In this document: positions 58,520 through 64,000 of the stretch, piece after piece | Layout: every line of letters starts with the position of its first letter | How positions within the stretch are numbered: the stretch's first letter is position 1 | Assembly: GCA_018350325.1 (NCBI GenBank) | Contig: JAEVLN010000012.1 | Coordinates: 186,001-250,000, forward strand | From: Globodera rostochiensis | Lineage: Eukaryota; Nematoda; Chromadorea; Rhabditida; Heteroderidae | DNA: 64,000 nucleotides | Direction of reading: 5' to 3' | Program-made: the position numbers and the translations under genes | The notes under the pieces: model-generated | The model's input: the letters and a program-made list of their open reading frames with translations, nothing else | What the model was told of the DNA's origin: nothing | Database searches by the model: none

Positions 58520-58574
58520 GTGGAGTATTTGCTTTTTGAAGAGATTATCATCATATGTCTTCTCTTTCAGACTG

Positions 58575-59959
<1,385 letters not shown>

Positions 59960-60138
59960 TTGGAAAGCGATGGTTTCTGTGCGGATGTGTTTAATTATTT
60001 AAATTTCAATATTTGTCGATGATTTTCTTACAAATGCATAAATTCACAATTTTTCTTCTTCTCGTTCTCCGATTCATTTATTTTTTTCGGATTGAATTTC
60101 AATTTTGCTATGCATTTAGCGCTTTTTATTGTCAATGA

Positions 60139-61416
60139 ATGCATCGAAATAAAAATCGTAACGGCGATTGCCATCGATGGGAGAAGGTATTGTACAAAAG
60201 ACAGCCTTTTCCGGACAATCACACCGATGAAACGCTGTTTCTCGACCAACTCAGGACCAATGGTAGTGATCTGCTGAGACGGGATTGGTGGGAATAGCGA
60301 AACGTAACATTTTTTGCTTCAGTTGGCCTCGTCCATTATTCTTTCCTCTCCGCCTTTTGTGGCGCTTGCGTTGTCATGGCCCACTTGGACCTCGTCGTGC
60401 TGTTCCTTTGCTGTTTTGAGCTCGTGCAGTCCAACGCCATCGGTCCGTTGGCTTTGTTTTGGATCGGTGCCGGTGTGGCCGTCACGCTTTTGGTGTTTTC
60501 GGCCCTTCTTCAGTCGACGCCGGTGTTCAGAATAACGTCTTCCGACTTTGGGGAACATTTTCGTACATTGGCCACAATTCTCGCGTTCGGATACGCATTT
60601 ACACCGGTGATCAGGTCAGCAGGTATTCCTCGGGGAAAGACGCTCCGATGGGAGGAAATGTTGTTTTAGGACATTGACAACATCGATTAGCACCGATTCA
60701 ATTTACGCAAGTGCCATTCTGCTCTTTGTTGCCAGCCTCGTTGTGCACGACTACGGCATAAATGTGCCGGTGTACGTACGGAATTGAAAAGATGGCTCAA
60801 AGCGCCCCCTTTTGCCTTTGTTTTAGCGTCAGTTTGCCTTTGTCGGCGAACCTTTGCCTTGCCGCCTCCGTCTTTCTGATTTCCCGTCTCCAGTCCGACC
60901 TCATGGCCTTTCTCCTCCTCGCACTTTCACTTTGCCTCTTCTGCTTTTGGCCTCGGCTGAGGAACGGTCAGCAAACGAAAGCCTAAATTGTACAAAATAT
61001 GGGGGAATAAAACGGACAGTTTTTTTCAAAGCCTTAAAAAAAGGAATTTGGAAATTCTATTGAATTTTTCAAAAATTAGCAGAACCTCTTCCCCACCCGC
61101 CTCAAATGTCCGCAACAATTTCAGCACTTTTTGACCGTTGGCATTTGCTGCCGCCTCTCACCCTCCTCCCCCTCTCCGTTCTGTCAACCGTCGCTTTGGC
61201 CCAATTGGTGGAACCCCAACTCGCCTTTATGCACTTCCTCCTCCATTTGTCCATTGTCCTCTTCTGTCCGTGGCTTTTCGTCCGAATGCAAAGCATAAAA
61301 AGGTGGGCCGTTTGGTGTTGATCCAAGTCCAAGTCTGGCAAAATGTACATTTATTCAGCACAATCCATGGCCCGTGGGATGAGGCGACTCTGCGTGCATC
61401 GATAGAAGAAAAATAA
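60139..61416 (+). CDS. PIGC: PIG-C subunit of GPI-GlcNAc transferase
   Basis: Six exons join in frame, 297 residues, the same length as human PIGC: 60139..60262, 60323..60614, 60670..60771, 60827..60966, 61125..61302, 61359..61416. PIG-C is a multipass ER membrane protein of the complex that makes GlcNAc-PI, the first step of GPI-anchor synthesis. Visible: WEKVLYKRQPFPDNHTDETL near the N-terminus; several hydrophobic segments; FGYAFTPVIRTLTTSISTDS; DYGINVPV; ANLCLAASVFLISRLQSDLM; and IHGPWDEA at the C-terminus, all family landmarks. The start codon was chosen as the only ATG in frame shortly before the WEKVLYKRQPF block. Confidence 0.95.
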
Positions 61417-61634
61417 CTGTCGTATGGACGGCAAAGAGAAAATAGAGGGCGTTTAATTAAAAACATAAATCGAATTGTGCCGTCCATCGTTAATTTATAT
61501 TTATATATAATTCAAACCCATTTTGAAGACTTTCTTTCTTTCTTATCATTGAATGGCCCCGTTTTTGTGCCTGCCACAAAAATTGTCTATTTTGTTTCTT
61601 CTGATCGATCAAACAAAAAACATTCTTCAGGCGA

Positions 61635-62604
61635 ATGGCGGGCGAACGCGTCAAAATTTTCGATTTGTTTAATGACATTGAGGACGCTGTGGACAGGAGG
61701 TGGGCGATTCGTTTGATTGGGTCGCTTTTGATTTGTTTGTCACAGCAATCAGCTGGTGGAGATGCTAATCAGCGGGGGACAGAGGGACCAATTGGAGCAG
61801 TTCGACGGTATTTTAGGTCGGCTGGCTGAATTGGATCGGAATTTGGACGTGGACATTAGGGTTTGGCCAAATGACGCAAATCCCGGGAATTCCCATCATT
61901 CGTTTCAGACCGTCGACGACACTTTTCGTCAGTTCGGCACCGTCGAAACAGAGAAAAGAGTTCTCGCAAAGCAATTCAGCGAAAAGTGCGTTTAAAGGGG
62001 CCATTCAAATCCAAAGACAGACAAACTTTTGTTAAATTGTTTTTGAATTTGAACGTCCATCCATCTCTAACGGTGTAAATTTGTGAACAAATTCGATTTT
62101 TTGGCCTTAGTCGCAAAAATGTGCAAGTGCCGGCCAATGCCGGTCGTTCTCAGCCGAACATTGCGGCCATTCGGAAGAAGTTGGAGGCGGCACTCAAAAG
62201 TGCCATGGACGGAACGGCACAGAACGACGGCGGCGACCAATTGCAGGGGGAGGAGGAGGAGGAGGACATGCAATTTACGGAGAACGTTTTGTCCGCGAAG
62301 GATCCCATAACGAAGCGGGACATAAAGGACCCCGTCAAGAATTCGGTCCGGCCCGGACATGGCGCAGACGGAAATTGGAATTGAATTTTAGATCTGTGGA
62401 CACATTTACGATCGTCAAGCCGTCCATGCATTCATTGAGGAGTGTCGAGAGCGCCGCCAACTCTGCCAATGTCCCGTCCAATTGTGCCGCAACAAAAAGC
62501 TGCTGCAAATGGCTCAGATGGTCCCGTGTCCGGACTTCTTCAAAATGATCCAACGTCAGCGCCGTTCGATGTCCAGGGGAGTCGGAAGTTCCCAAGGACA
62601 TTGA
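61635..62604 (+). CDS. NSMCE2: NSMCE2/MMS21 SUMO E3 ligase
   Basis: Four exons join in frame, 250 residues (human 247): 61635..61699, 61746..61985, 62111..62345, 62392..62604. NSE2 is the SP-RING ligase subunit of the SMC5/6 complex in DNA repair. The N-terminal half is helical and polar, fitting the SMC5-binding arm. The SP-RING follows: DPITKRDIKDPVKN, then CGHIYDRQAV and CQCPVQLC, giving the Cys, His, Cys, Cys zinc set. The family usually has CPIT where this protein has DPIT; that Cys is not a zinc ligand in this class. Intron 3 splits the domain just before the CGH. An acidic run (EEEEEED) precedes the SP-RING. A CATTCTTCAG acceptor 4 bp before the ATG indicates trans-splicing; the PIGC stop is 218 bp upstream. 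Confidence 0.88.
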
Positions 62605-64000
62605 AGAACGAAGGTGTCAAGCAAGAAGCTAATTTGCCCAAACAAGCTTTCTCTTTTTCCTTTTTGGTCAATTGTTTTGGAATTAAATTTAAATTCCTAC
62701 ACAAATAAATCGTCCGATGGGGGCGGGGGGGGGGGGAGTCCAATGCCCCCCCCTTCAGTCGTTATTCCTCTCTTCAAATCAAATGATGTACGGTTACGGT
62801 AGGGTCGGGGTGGTCAATGAAATGACTCCCCCCGCCGTTTCCCTTCGAATTCCCTCGGGCATTGAATAATGGGCTTTTTCCGCCCTTTGTCTCGCTCGTT
62901 CGCTCTCCATAATTGCCTTCCCCCGCGGGGTTTATCCCATCAATTCCTTCGGAAACACTAAATAAAATCCCTAAAATCCCTTTCTTGGATTCTCAGTGGA
63001 AGGCAAATGGTGGCGATGCCGTCCGTCGTCTGTCCCATCCCGTCCATTTTCGGTGCCGGCTATTTCCTTCAATGTTTAAAGCGTGAGAACCTTTTTTGCC
63101 CGGAGGGTCAAAATTTTGTCCATATAATATATAATGTTAGTGGGGGGGGGGGGGGGGGGAGGGATAAATGGCATTGAAAGTTTTCCCACGGCTTCACCCA
63201 AAACAACGAACGAAGGGGGGGGGGCCAAAACAGAGGCTACCATCGGCGGTCGAATGGCACAAAATTGAGACAAAATGAAATCAAAGGGCTAAACCTTTTT
63301 TTTGAGAGTTTTCGTGGAAATTTGCACCCAATTTCCAAATAACTTTATCATTTCCCAGTCGTAAATCAAAAAGATTGGCAATGAGACGGTGTTAAGGTCG
63401 TAATAAGTCTCTGATAGTTTGTTCTTCACTATGTTTTTGGCCTTCAATTGCGTCATAGACGGTCAAAGGGCATGCCCTTATGGGTTTGGATGTAATCCCT
63501 TCGGGCGATTAACCCTCCGACCCCTAATTACCCCCCCCCCCGTCCGCCCTCCGCCAACTCCGTTCGGTTTGCCACATCAAAGGGCGGCAAATTTGATCGA
63601 ACTGCTGGAATAATGTTGGGGAAGGAACTTATCCGGGGGGGGGGGAATGATTGCTTCTGCCATATGTGCAGAATTGGGCGAGACGGACATCCAAATTGGG
63701 TGATGAAAGAATAGGATCGAAAAAATGTGTGTTAAAATAACATTAATGGCTTAAAAAACTAAATTTAAATTTATTGCATTTTTTTATGAAATTTTCCAAA
63801 AAATTAGTAATCTTTTAATTAAGAGAATCAAATTTCTTTGCTGCCGACCTTTCGACCTCGAAGGAATTGAGATGCAACAGTCTTTTTGAAGAATTCGTCC
63901 TTTTAAATTTGAAAGTCGGAGGGGGCGGGGGGGCTAACCCCCGGCCGGCTCTCATAATCATTTCATATTTTCTCGACATCCCCAAAATCCAAAATTCATC
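62605..64000. other. 3' flank and intergenic DNA, no gene seen
   Basis: Downstream of NSMCE2 an AATAAA near 62704 may be its poly(A) signal. The rest is mixed DNA with G runs (62722-62736, 63139-63158, 63214-63223, 63634-63644) and a C run near 63531-63541. I see no exon with splice support and no RNA gene. Confidence 0.5.

Overview
This is eukaryotic nuclear DNA, almost certainly from a nematode. The genes have many short exons with introns often of 40-60 bp. Several start codons lie just downstream of a TTTTAG/TTTCAG-type acceptor with no upstream coding exon, as in spliced-leader trans-splicing. Same-strand genes sit about 200 bp apart in operon-like runs. At least four introns need GC-AG splice sites, a habit known to be frequent in cyst nematodes (Globodera/Heterodera), so a tylenchid plant parasite is my best guess; this is inference. 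Intergenic DNA and some introns are full of minisatellites whose units are bounded by long G (or C) runs.

Layout. 1-3.9 kb: sparse, with doubtful minus-strand exons and two tandem arrays. 3.95-6.8 kb (-): a Q/N-rich BED zinc-finger protein. 6.8-15.2 kb: about 8.4 kb of G/C-run minisatellites with no gene I can support. 15.2-16.0 kb (-): a second BED-finger protein. 19.9-27.0 kb (-): a 25-exon TANC/Rols-type scaffold (P-loop ATPase, ankyrin, TPR). 27-32.5 kb: intergenic. 32.5-33.8 kb (-): a UCH-family deubiquitinase, divergent from a plus-strand run of RFC5, CINP-like and CTR9 (34.1-42.1 kb). 43.2-46.8 kb (+): a secreted M14 zinc carboxypeptidase with a C-terminal ShKT domain and an intron that is a minisatellite. 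47.2-54.4 kb (-): NUP107 followed by an ASH/PapD-domain, SPD-2/Cep192-like protein whose last intron is a 1.2-kb array. 54.8-62.6 kb (+): an SRSF2/SC35-type splicing factor, an unrecognised coiled-coil/membrane protein, then NKAP, PIGC and the SUMO ligase NSMCE2. 62.6-64 kb: no gene recognised.

How the genes relate. The three close plus-strand sets and the NUP107/SPD-2-like pair are candidate operons. RFC5-CINP-CTR9 joins clamp loading, a replication/checkpoint factor and PAF1-complex transcription elongation. NKAP-PIGC-NSMCE2 joins splicing/transcription, GPI-anchor synthesis and SMC5/6 SUMO ligation. Exon models were built by hand from reading-frame continuity, splice consensus and family similarity. 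In every model given with full exon coordinates the phases add up to one open frame. Family assignments rest on remembered family features, not on searches.
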